Shown: in pieces, positions 1 to 7,601 of the stretch | Numbering within the stretch: position 1 is the stretch's first letter | How the letters are laid out: every line of letters starts with the position of its first letter | Assembly: GCF_045290345.1 (NCBI RefSeq) | Contig: NZ_CP155447.1 | Coordinates: 7,440,001-7,504,000, forward strand | DNA from: Singulisphaera sp045290345 | GTDB taxonomy: Bacteria; Planctomycetota; Planctomycetia; Isosphaerales; Isosphaeraceae | Direction: 5' to 3' | Length of the DNA stretch: 64,000 nt | Notes under the pieces: generated by a model | Told to the model about the DNA's origin: nothing | Databases searched by the model: none | What the model saw: only the letters and a program-made list of their open reading frames with translations | Translations under genes and position numbers: made by a program

Positions 1-824
1 AGGGCTTCCGTGACCCCGCGATGGTCGGAGGCCAGGCGGTTGGGAACCCATCGGCCCGCCAGCAGTTCGTCGAGACACTGGCGGGCTCCCGACCCGGACT
101 CCCTCCCAATCCAGCGCAGGTCCGACCGAATCGCCGCCCCGACCGTCGCCAGATCCAGCCCAGGGGCCAGGGCGACCCCTTCCTCCCAGTGGGCGACCCG
201 GAGCAGCGTGTACCCCGGCCCCAACTCTGTGCGGACCACTCCAGCATTCCCGCCCGGCTCGTCAGGTCGGCTCAGGTGAACCCCCGCGACGTGCACGAGG
301 CCCTGGCCCAGCAGTGTCAGGGCGGCACGACTCGACCGCTGAAACGCCAGGAGCCGGACCCCTGCCTCGCGCGCGAGCTCGGCGGCCAGCAGGCCGACGG
401 CCGGGTCGCAACAGGCCATGATCAGCGTTCGCTCCGGGTCGGTCGGCTCCCCAGCCTGCCTCGTCCCTTCGTGCACGACCCCATCGTGGGGAACCATCCC
501 GAGCGGACTCGGTTCGGCCGGAAAGAGCCGGACCTCGCCCCCCAACTCGGCCGCCCAGTACCGACAGGGCTCACGCCTCGGTTCCCAGGCCCAGGTGGGT
601 GCTCCGGTTTCCGGTTTGCGGAGCCGGAACAGATCTTCCACGCGACACTCCAGCGCGGCGGCCAAGGCGAGCGCCGCCGCCGCCGAGGGCACGAGCCGAC
701 CCGTCTCAATCGCGCTCACCCCCGCGCGAGATAACCCCGACCGTCGCGCCAGATCCTCCTGAGACCACCCCCGACGGTCTCGCCATTCCCGGAGAAAACT
801 CGCGAACTCGCCGAGTTGCGCCAT
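1..824 (-). CDS. HTH regulator fused to a binding-protein-like domain (3' end outside window)
   Basis: The reverse strand reads open from 824 to the window edge, so the C-terminus is missing. Residues about 5-60 form an XRE-type helix-turn-helix (WSQEDLARRSGLSRAGVSAI, then an ETGR turn). After a linker, residues from about 110 onward contain a segment (LIMACCDPAVGLLAAELARE) that resembles the periplasmic-binding-protein-like effector domain seen behind HTH domains in molybdate- and substrate-sensing regulators (PBP_like family). The start is ATG at 824, with a GGAG 12 bases upstream; an in-frame ATG at 836 is possible but has almost no spacing to that GGAG. The likely role is a cytoplasmic DNA-binding repressor or activator responding to a small anion or ligand. 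The ligand is not visible from the sequence. It is divergent from the DUF1559 gene at 967. Confidence 0.72.
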   Translation of the reverse strand, partial: MAQLGEFASFLREWRDRRGWSQEDLARRSGLSRAGVSAIETGRLVPSAAAALALAAALECRVEDLFRLRKPETGAPTWAWEPRREPCRYWAAELGGEVRLFPAEPSPLGMVPHDGVVHEGTRQAGEPTDPERTLIMACCDPAVGLLAAELAREAGVRLLAFQRSSRAALTLLGQGLVHVAGVHLSRPDEPGGNAGVVRTELGPGYTLLRVAHWEEGVALAPGLDLATVGAAIRSDLRWIGRESGSGARQCLDELLAGRWVPNRLASDHRGVTEA

Positions 825-966
825 GATCGTGTCCATCTCCGCCAGACTTGTAGCGGGCGAGGGGTCAGAGTATAACGGGGGCGTCGGTATGATTGTGTCG
901 CATTCTGGCACGATGATAACAGGCGGAGCCTGAGATCGTCATCCCCACCGCTTGGGCTCGATTCCC
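825..966. promoter_or_regulatory. Divergent intergenic region with a possible minus-strand -10 box
   Basis: This spacer separates the two divergent genes and must carry both promoters. On the minus strand TATACT at 874-869 matches the bacterial -10 consensus in five of six bases, about 45 bases upstream of the regulator start; I see no good -35. No convincing plus-strand promoter was found. This is a weak call. Confidence 0.3.
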
Positions 967-2049
967 ATGAGAATTGTACGAGGCCGGCCCGCGTTCACGC
1001 TGATCGAGTTGTTGGTGGTCATCGCGATTATTGCGGTTCTGATCGCCTTGCTCTTGCCCGCGGTGCAGGCGGCCCGCGAGGCGGCTCGGCGGATTCAGTG
1101 CGCGAACAACCTGAAGCAGATCGGGCTTGCGATGCATAACTACCATTCGGTCAGCAATGTATTTCCCCCCGGACGGATCAATACGTACGTGGCCGGCAAC
1201 GGCCACTGCTGGGGGGCGTATTCACAGTTGATGCCTCAGCTCGAGTTGCAGTCGCTGTTCAACACGATGAACTTTAGCATGAACCCCGACCCGGACTACA
1301 CCAGTTCGAGCGCCGCGGTGAACATGACTGCGGCGATCACCGTCCTCAGCACCTTGCTCTGTCCGTCGGACGGTGGGCCGACCCTGGTTCCGGTCGGGGG
1401 CGGTCCCTACGCAGTGCACAGCTATTTGCTCAACGTGGGCTCGGGCTATTCGGTGGTGCAGACCCCGCCGACGGGGATGGTCGCGCCGAACGGAATTTTC
1501 TACGAGAACTCGGCGGTGTCGATTGCGGCGATCACCGACGGGTCATCGCAGACGGTCGCGATCAGCGAGACGATCCGCTCCACCGACGGTTCACCCACCG
1601 GCCTGAACTCCCAGACGGTCTTTTTGCGCGACCCGCTCGCCGGCTTCGTGCTGACGGGCAACAACTCGGCGGGCAATGGCCCGCCGATCACCGACGATGC
1701 GAGCTACGTGAGCCTGTGCCTGAGCCGCAACCCACCGACCGGCTTTCAGCCGACTCGCGGCGTCAAGTGGCTGTATGGAGCGCCCGGGCACAGCATGTAC
1801 AACCACCGCCGGCCCCCCAACGACAAGCGGTACGACTGTCGCGGTGGGTTGCCGCACAGCGACAAGAGCGCGGCCGACTGGCAAAACCTCTCCCTCAACA
1901 TCACCTCAAGGAGCCGGCACTCGGGCGGAGCCAACTCCCTTTTCTGCGACGGCCACGTCCAGTTCGTCAAAGACTCGGTCAACGTCGCCGGCTGGCAGGG
2001 ACTGGGCAGCCGCAACGGCGGCGAAGTCATCTCGGCCGATGCGTTCTAG
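967..2049 (+). CDS. DUF1559 domain protein, pseudopilin-like
   Basis: A 360-residue protein with the planctomycete DUF1559 layout. A prepilin-type N-terminus (FTLIELLVVIAIIAVLIALL, residues about 10-29) is followed by the conserved stretch REAARR and NNLKQIGLAMHNYH. At the C-terminus an H-x9-DG box begins at His318 (HSGGANSLFCDGHV). DUF1559 proteins are numerous in planctomycetes and are thought to be exported through a type II secretion/type IV pilus-like route; their function is unknown. ATG at 967 is preferred because it directly precedes the basic n-region; a TTG at 952 is in frame. The gene stands alone and is divergent from the regulator at 824. Confidence 0.9.
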   Translation: MRIVRGRPAFTLIELLVVIAIIAVLIALLLPAVQAAREAARRIQCANNLKQIGLAMHNYHSVSNVFPPGRINTYVAGNGHCWGAYSQLMPQLELQSLFNTMNFSMNPDPDYTSSSAAVNMTAAITVLSTLLCPSDGGPTLVPVGGGPYAVHSYLLNVGSGYSVVQTPPTGMVAPNGIFYENSAVSIAAITDGSSQTVAISETIRSTDGSPTGLNSQTVFLRDPLAGFVLTGNNSAGNGPPITDDASYVSLCLSRNPPTGFQPTRGVKWLYGAPGHSMYNHRRPPNDKRYDCRGGLPHSDKSAADWQNLSLNITSRSRHSGGANSLFCDGHVQFVKDSVNVAGWQGLGSRNGGEVISADAF

Positions 2050-2651
2050 TCGGTGTTCAGGCCATTTCTTCTCAGAGTCTGTCTCGTAAGTTCAGGGAAA
2101 CCGAAAATTGAAGGCCGTTTGGGTGCCACGGGTTCCGTACTCGGAACCCGTGCGCGCCAGGCCAAGGCATTCCCGCATGGGTTCCGAGTACGGAACCGCA
2201 TGGCACCCAGCAGATCATTCAAAAGCTCCCGTGGGATTCACCTTCTGGGACAGACTCTCAAAGTCATCACCGCTGAATGGAAGCCGAACCGTGCCCTCTC
2301 CCTCGCTTCCAATAAGTGCCGCATATTGTCTTTGCTCAACATTTTTACGGACTTACAAGGTTACATATTGGCACTTGATGTTTTTCAGGTCTTGGCGTTT
2401 CCCTTACCTCGCCGGTGTGGAGGGTTCGCTCGGGGTGTTTCGTTCAAGACCTCGTCCCGTTCACTCGCCGGACTGACTTCGGGCAACCCGGAATCCCAGG
2501 ATTGTGTGTTGCTTGTTGATGCTGGATATTGCCATGCGATGTGGTGAGCTTCGGTTGCCGACCGAACTCAAGACCGATAGGCAAAGGGCCAGCTCGTTGG
2601 TAGATTAATCTCGACGGAATGTCAGAGACTCGTCACGAGGAGTCCGAAGTG
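2050..2651. other. Intergenic region with an inverted-repeat element
   Basis: No coding sequence is supported here; the open frames cross the inverted repeat and show no family resemblance. Apart from that element (2121-2208) I see only the ribosome binding site of the next gene: AGGAG at 2638-2642, nine bases before ATG 2652. Confidence 0.6.
2121..2208. repeat. 88-bp inverted-repeat element (two nested palindromic arms)
   Basis: The left arm (2121-2154) and right arm (2174-2208) are near-perfect reverse complements, starting GGGTGCCA and ending TGGCACCC. Each arm also holds its own inner palindrome, GGTTCCG-TACT-CGGAACC in the left arm and its complement in the right. The RNA or single-stranded DNA could fold as one long hairpin or as two smaller ones. 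This is typical of REP/MITE-like mobile palindromes. No second copy was noticed in this window. Confidence 0.75.
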
Positions 2652-3896
2652 ATGTCCGACGACCAGACGAACAGCCCCGATCGACGCGAATTCCTGCAGG
2701 CCGGTGCGCTTGCCACGGCCGCGGCCCTGGGCGCGGCCACGGGCCTGCAAGCTCAAAATGAGGCGGCCAAGCCCACGACGCTTCCCAAGCGAAAATTGGG
2801 CAAGACGGGCGTCGAGATCACGCTGCTCGAGATGGGGACCGGGGCCCTGCGCGAGCGCGGTGTGCTCGACCGCCTGCTCCGGCTCGCCTACGCCAGCGGA
2901 GTCCGCACCTTCGACACCGCCAACCTCTACGGCACCGAACCCGGCTTCAAGAAGTGGTTCGAGCAGGCCCCCGAGGTCCGCAAGGACGTTGTCCTCGTCA
3001 CCAAGGATGAGGTCGACACCCCCAAGCAGATGCTCAAAATGCTCGACCAGCGGCTGGAAGCGCTGGGGACCGACTACGTCGACTTTTACTTCGTCCACGG
3101 GCTCGGCGACCACCACACGCTCGACGAGTCAATCAACTTCGTCAAGGGACAGGAGTTCAAGGAAACGGCCGAGGCGATCCGCAAGTCGGGGAAGGCGAAG
3201 TTCGTCGGCTTTTCCACCCACCACAAGGACCGCGCCCAGACGATTCAGGCGGCGGCCGAGGGAGGGATCGTCGACGCAATTATGTTGATGTACACTCCTT
3301 GGCTTGACAAGGACTCGCCGCTCAACAAGGCGCTCGACACCTGCTACAGCAAGGGGGTCGGCCTGATCTCGATGAAGCAGGTCGCTGGCCAGTTCCCCGC
3401 CAAGCCCAAGTTCAACGTGCTCGAGGAGGTCGTTCGCCGGGCGCCGATGCTCGCCGAGCGGAAGCTGTCCCCCTATCAGGGCCTGCTCCACGCGATCTGG
3501 ACCGACGAACGGATCAGCGGCTCCTGCGTCTCGATCAAGACGACTGAGCAGCTTCGTGAAGATGCCGACGCCGCTCGCCGCTACGAGCCGCTCAAGACGA
3601 CCGAGATCGAGCAGCTTCGCGACGCCGCCCTCGCGTTCGGCCCGACCCTCTGCGCTGACTGCGACGGCCGTTGCTCCGTCGCCGCCGGTACCAAGGCCGA
3701 GCTCGGCGACCTGACCCGGTTCCTCACCTACCATGAGCACCACGGTATTCGCGTCGAGGCTCGCCGCCAGTACGCCGCCCTCAGCCCTGAAGCTCGCGAC
3801 TGGGCCGGCGCCGATCTCGAGGCCGCCCGCGCCGCGTGTCCGAACAAGCTGAACTTCGCGAAGCTCCTCCCCGATGCTGACCGGTATCTGGCCTGA
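2652..3896 (+). CDS. Tat-exported aldo/keto reductase
   Basis: A 414-residue protein of the aldo/keto reductase superfamily. It has a twin-arginine signal (DRREFLQAGALATAAALG), followed by a TIM-barrel beginning KRKLGKTGVEITLLEMGTGA. The catalytic tetrad is visible: Asp88 and Tyr93 in FDTANLYG, Lys118 in LVTKDE and His149 in FYFVHGLG. The C-terminal third contains a CADCDGRC cysteine cluster, shorter than the ferredoxin motif of some relatives. Family members reduce carbonyls with NADPH; here the Tat signal points to an extracytoplasmic enzyme whose cofactor would be loaded before export. The substrate is unknown. ATG 2652 is chosen for its AGGAG nine bases upstream; an upstream in-frame ATG (2619) lacks one. 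The hairpin at 3930-3969 follows. Confidence 0.88.
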   Translation: MSDDQTNSPDRREFLQAGALATAAALGAATGLQAQNEAAKPTTLPKRKLGKTGVEITLLEMGTGALRERGVLDRLLRLAYASGVRTFDTANLYGTEPGFKKWFEQAPEVRKDVVLVTKDEVDTPKQMLKMLDQRLEALGTDYVDFYFVHGLGDHHTLDESINFVKGQEFKETAEAIRKSGKAKFVGFSTHHKDRAQTIQAAAEGGIVDAIMLMYTPWLDKDSPLNKALDTCYSKGVGLISMKQVAGQFPAKPKFNVLEEVVRRAPMLAERKLSPYQGLLHAIWTDERISGSCVSIKTTEQLREDADAARRYEPLKTTEIEQLRDAALAFGPTLCADCDGRCSVAAGTKAELGDLTRFLTYHEHHGIRVEARRQYAALSPEARDWAGADLEAARAACPNKLNFAKLLPDADRYLA

Positions 3897-3929
3897 GTCT
3901 TTGACGGTCAACATCTGAGCAGGAACTCC

Positions 3930-3969
3930 AGGGCCGGCCGGGACCATGACCATGGTTCCGGCCGGCCCT
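3930..3969 (+). terminator. Long GC-rich hairpin after the reductase gene
   Basis: AGGGCCGGCCGG...CATG pairs with CATG...CCGGCCGGCCCT, giving a 19-base stem with one G-U type mismatch and a very small loop, 33 bases after the stop codon. A clear U-tract is missing. It may act as a terminator or mRNA 3' stabiliser. Confidence 0.6.
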
Positions 3970-4065
3970 CATCATATCTTGAAAAACGACAAGCCGAGAA
4001 ATAAAAATGGATTGGCATATAGTAATGTTTAGTTATTGCGGTCAGTGAATCTAGCCCTATGAACA

Positions 4066-4281
4066 GCCAGTTGACGAAGTGGACAACATGCTGGCAGGCG
4101 GTATTGCCATGGAGGGCCTGGAGCAAAAATAGGGAGATGGTAGTGGCCGGGTCGACAATCCGCCTCCGCCTAGAGTCGTGACACTGGCCGTATGCCTCTT
4201 CGATCGTTTTCTTGGCCAATCCGGCAGCGATATCTTGGTGCAGTTCGGTCGAGGATGGGGATGATATGCGGCAGTATGGGA
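4066..4281 (-). pseudogene. Fragment of a transposase N-terminal region
   Basis: The minus strand encodes about 70 residues containing VDPATTISLFLLQALHGNTA followed by CQHVVHFVN. This resembles the N-terminal region of IS4-like transposases, which carry a conserved LDPxxxLWxFLLQVLHGNTA-type stretch before the DDE domain. The frame then runs into unrelated AT-rich sequence and no catalytic domain follows. I read it as a truncated remnant. Exact edges cannot be set and family assignment is from memory of such proteins. Confidence 0.5.
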
Positions 4282-4599
4282 AGGCTCTGTCTGGTCCCCA
4301 AGTGGCGTTGTAGTCAATCAGCAGGGGCCGAACGTCCCTTCTGTGCTCAATAATCGAGAATCTTATCGTCATCCAAAGCACGACAACAGAGCGGCCACGA
4401 GGCGTAGTCCTGGATAGAGCCATGGAGCTCCTCGGCGGTACAGATAACGATTTGTTCGCACTTGGGGCAAGGGAACGGCGATCGAGGCAATCGTATCGGT
4501 CGTCGCGACGACCGGCACCAGCGTGTTATAGTGGTACAGATTCGGGATCGGGCCGGCTGATGCCCCGAGCCTGGATTGCCTGGCCGAGTGGGGGCGATC

Positions 4600-5799
4600 G
4601 TGGCGGAATTTCGATATGACGTCTGCGTCGTCGGCGGGTGTGGACACGTCGGCCTGCCGTTGGCGTTGAGCTTCGCCCGGGAAGGCCTGTCGGTCAGCGT
4701 CTATGACATTGACGAGGAGGCGATCGCGACGGTCCGCGCGGGGCGGATGCCGTTCATGGAGGCGGGCGCTGGGGCGATCCTCCGGGACGTGATCGGCCGG
4801 TCGCTGGAGGTGGCCAACGACCCGGGGATGGTGGCCGCGTCGCGGCACATCATCGTGATCATCGGCACGCCGGTCGACGAGCACCTCAACCCGACCTTCC
4901 ACGCCATGAGGCGGTTCTTCGTCTCTCTCCTGCCTCACCTAAAAGACGGCCAGTGCCTGATCCTGCGGAGCACGGTCTTCCCCGGGGCGACGGCGAAGGT
5001 CCGTGAGCTGGTGGAAGCGTCGGGCCGGGACGTCCGGGTCGCGTTCTGCCCGGAACGGGTCGCCGAGGGGCACGCGATAGAGGAGTTCGCCACCTTGCCC
5101 CAGATCGTCGCGGGCTGCGACGACGAGGCCTTCGCGATGGCCGCCGAGCTGTTCGGCCGGATCTCGCGGTCGATCGTCAGGCTCGAGCCGGTTGAGGCGG
5201 AGCTGTCCAAGATCTTCACCAACGCCTGGCGGTACATCCAGTTCGCCACCGCCAACCAGTTCTTCATGATGGCGACCGACTTCGGCGTCGACTTCTACCG
5301 GATCTTCGAGGCGATGACCCGGGACTATCCCCGGATGGCCGGGCTGCCTCGGGGTGGGTTCGCGGCCGGCCCATGCCTGCTCAAGGACACGATGCAGCTC
5401 GCGGCCGCCTACGAGAACCACTTCGCTCTGGGCCACGCCGCGATGTTGGTCAATGAGGGGCTGCCCAACTTCATCGTCCGCCACCTCAAGGGCAAGTACC
5501 CTCTGGGCACCATGAGCGTGGGCATTCTCGGCATGGCCTTCAAGGCGGACAGTGACGACCCCCGCGAGTCGCTATCCTACAAACTGCGGAAGATCCTCGA
5601 ATACGAGGCGCGCGAGGTACTCTGCACCGACCCCCATATCGAGGCCCCGTCGTTCCTCCCCCTGGACGAGGTCTTGAGTCGGGCAGATCTCCTGATCATC
5701 GGCGCCCCCCATCGCGAGTACCGGGCGCTCGGGCCGACCGTGGCGAAGCCCGTCATCGACATCTGGAACCTGTTCGGGAAAGGGGCGGCGCTGACGTGA
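4600..5799 (+). CDS. UDP-sugar dehydrogenase (UDP-glucose/GDP-mannose dehydrogenase family)
   Basis: A 399-residue cytoplasmic enzyme. The N-terminal NAD-binding Rossmann fold is marked by CVVGGCGHVGLPLALSFA, with GTPVDE further on. The central segment includes STVFPG and CPERVAEG, typical of the family, and the catalytic cysteine is Cys259 in GPCLLKD. The C-terminal domain contains GILGMAFKADSDDPRES. These enzymes oxidise a nucleotide sugar at C6 to the uronic acid in two NAD-dependent steps. The closest pattern is the UDP-ManNAc / WecC-type subgroup, but the substrate is inferred. Start codons TTG 4576, GTG 4588 and GTG 4600 are possible; 4600 fits the usual N-terminus length. Its stop overlaps the next start by four bases, so the two are translationally coupled. 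Confidence 0.88.
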   Translation: MAEFRYDVCVVGGCGHVGLPLALSFAREGLSVSVYDIDEEAIATVRAGRMPFMEAGAGAILRDVIGRSLEVANDPGMVAASRHIIVIIGTPVDEHLNPTFHAMRRFFVSLLPHLKDGQCLILRSTVFPGATAKVRELVEASGRDVRVAFCPERVAEGHAIEEFATLPQIVAGCDDEAFAMAAELFGRISRSIVRLEPVEAELSKIFTNAWRYIQFATANQFFMMATDFGVDFYRIFEAMTRDYPRMAGLPRGGFAAGPCLLKDTMQLAAAYENHFALGHAAMLVNEGLPNFIVRHLKGKYPLGTMSVGILGMAFKADSDDPRESLSYKLRKILEYEAREVLCTDPHIEAPSFLPLDEVLSRADLLIIGAPHREYRALGPTVAKPVIDIWNLFGKGAALT

Positions 5800-6815
5800 A
5801 GATCCTGGTTACCGGGTCGGCCGGCTTCATCGCCGGCTACCTCGTCGAAGAGCTGCTCAACGCCGGTCACGAGGTCGTCGGGCTCGACAACTTCTCCAAA
5901 TACGGAAGTTTGGAACGGGCCTACGACGCACATCCCCGCTACCGGGGCGTCGTCGGAGACGCCAAGGACGTGTCCCTGCTGCGCGAGCTGCTCGAAGGCT
6001 GCGACCACTTTGTCGCCGGCGCGGCGATTATCGGTGGGATTACTCTGTTCCACGACCTCGCGTACGACCTGATCGCCGAGAACGAGAGGATCACCGCGGC
6101 CTCGTTCGACGCGGCGATCGCAGCCCATCGCGCGGGGTCCTTGAAAAAGATCACGGTCATCTCGTCGTCGATGGTCTTCGAGTCCGCCACCACTTTCCCG
6201 ACCGAGGAGGGGGAGCAGCACCGCTGTCCGCCCCCGGCGTCGACCTACGGCTTCCAGAAGCTCGCGACCGAATATTTTGCCCGGGGGGCTTTCGAGCAAT
6301 ACAAGCTCCCCTACACGATCGTCCGGCCGTTCAACTGCGTCGGGATCGGCGAGCGCCGGGCCCTTTCGGGCAAGCAGGTGCTATCGGGCAACGTTCGCCT
6401 GGCGATGAGCCATGTCGTCCCCGACCTCGTGCAGAAGTTAGTCAAGGGGCAAGACCCGCTCCGCATCCTGGGCGACGGCCGGCAGGTCCGCCACTACACC
6501 TACGGCGGCGACCTGGCGCGAGGCATCCGGCTGGCGATCGAGTCGCTGGCGGCCACCAACGAAGATTTCAACCTCTCGACGGCCGAGGGGACGACGGTCC
6601 GCGAGCTGGCCGAGCTGTGCTGGGCCAAGGTTCGCGGCGACGGACCAGCCCGGATCGAATCCGACCCGCCTTACCTTTACGACGTTCAGAGGCGAGTCCC
6701 GTCGGTCGAGAAGGCCCGCCGCATCCTCGGTTTCGAGGCAACTACGCCCCTATCCCGGGCCCTCGACGAGATCGTTCCCTGGATCCGCGAGCAGGTCGAG
6801 GCCGGCGGTATCTGA
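5796..6815 (+). CDS. NAD-dependent nucleotide-sugar epimerase/dehydratase
   Basis: A 339-residue extended short-chain dehydrogenase. The Rossmann motif is GSAGFIAG at residues 7-14, the catalytic serine region is SSSMVFE, and the YGFQK pair supplies the Tyr and Lys. Family members epimerise or dehydrate UDP- or dTDP-sugars. The GTG start lies inside the stop region of the dehydrogenase (GTGA overlap). With the preceding dehydrogenase and the following glycosyltransferase it probably forms one pathway for a cell-surface sugar. The exact sugar cannot be read from the sequence. Confidence 0.85.
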   Translation: MKILVTGSAGFIAGYLVEELLNAGHEVVGLDNFSKYGSLERAYDAHPRYRGVVGDAKDVSLLRELLEGCDHFVAGAAIIGGITLFHDLAYDLIAENERITAASFDAAIAAHRAGSLKKITVISSSMVFESATTFPTEEGEQHRCPPPASTYGFQKLATEYFARGAFEQYKLPYTIVRPFNCVGIGERRALSGKQVLSGNVRLAMSHVVPDLVQKLVKGQDPLRILGDGRQVRHYTYGGDLARGIRLAIESLAATNEDFNLSTAEGTTVRELAELCWAKVRGDGPARIESDPPYLYDVQRRVPSVEKARRILGFEATTPLSRALDEIVPWIREQVEAGGI

Positions 6816-6851
6816 CCCGAGGTTGGACCACCCATCGCCAGCGAGGTGATC

Positions 6852-7583
6852 GTGAGCGGCGTGACTACGGCGGACGTCGACTTTGTGATGCCCGTCTACA
6901 ACGAGGGCGGGAACATCGAGCGGGCGCTTCGCGAGATCCAAGAGAAGGTCTCGCTCGCGAATCGAGTGCTCGTCGTCTACGACTTCGACGAGGACAACAC
7001 CCTGCCTGTCCTCCGCTCACTGGCGGAGGAGTTCCCCAACGTCCAGGCGATCCGCAACACGCTCGGACGCGGCGTCCTTCACGCGATTCGCGCTGGGATC
7101 GCCGCGACGACCGCCGAGGTGGTGGTCGTCACCATGGCCGACCTCTCCGACGACGTCGCGATCGTCCCGAGGATGGTCGAGATGATCCGCCGAGACGGCT
7201 ACGACATCGTCTGCGCCTCGCGCTACATGAAGGGCGGGCGGCAGCAGGGCGGGCCGTTCCTCAAGGGCCTGATGTCGCGGGTCGCGGGGCTGAGCCTCCA
7301 TTGGCTCGCCGGGTTCCCGACCCACGACGCCACCAACGCCTTCCGCGCCTACCGTCGCTCGGTGCTCGTGGAGACTCCGATTGAGAGCCAGGGAGGGTTC
7401 GCCTACTCCCTGGAGATCACGGCGAAGGCGTACGCGAAGGGACGCAAGGTCGGCGAGTTGCCTTCGGTCTGGAGGGACCGGTCGGCGGGCGAGTCGCGGT
7501 TCCGTCTCCGCGCCTGGCTGCCGCACTACCTGAAGTGGTATTTCTTCGCCATGACGCATCGCCCAGGTCGCCGCGGTGCGTGA
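6852..7583 (+). CDS. Family 2 glycosyltransferase (polyprenyl-phosphate sugar transferase type)
   Basis: A 243-residue GT-A glycosyltransferase. The opening DFVMPVYNEGGNIERAL is the nucleotide-binding start, and VVVTMADLSDD supplies the acidic metal-binding region. SRYMKGGR resembles dolichol/undecaprenyl-phosphate mannosyltransferases. There is no long hydrophobic C-terminus, so this is the soluble type. GTG 6852 follows GAGGTGAT and is preferred over GTG 6846. The gene is the last of the sugar cluster and runs toward the minus-strand gene at 7602 with only 18 bases between stops. A lipid-linked sugar donor would fit the polytopic membrane protein next door. Confidence 0.85.
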   Translation: MSGVTTADVDFVMPVYNEGGNIERALREIQEKVSLANRVLVVYDFDEDNTLPVLRSLAEEFPNVQAIRNTLGRGVLHAIRAGIAATTAEVVVVTMADLSDDVAIVPRMVEMIRRDGYDIVCASRYMKGGRQQGGPFLKGLMSRVAGLSLHWLAGFPTHDATNAFRAYRRSVLVETPIESQGGFAYSLEITAKAYAKGRKVGELPSVWRDRSAGESRFRLRAWLPHYLKWYFFAMTHRPGRRGA

Positions 7584-7601
7584 TACACCCGGCGGCCACG
7601 A

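Larger units (their letters stand above)
3897..4599. other. Intergenic region with terminator and transposase remnant
   Basis: This 700-base gap holds the hairpin at 3930-3969, an AT-rich stretch at about 3970-4050 and a decayed transposase fragment at 4066-4281. No intact gene is supported. The lower GC compared with the surroundings suggests old insertion debris. Confidence 0.55.

Noticed and set aside
889..925. A sigma-54-like TGGCAC site in front of the DUF1559 gene
   Set aside because: The GC doublet of the -12 element is absent at the required distance.
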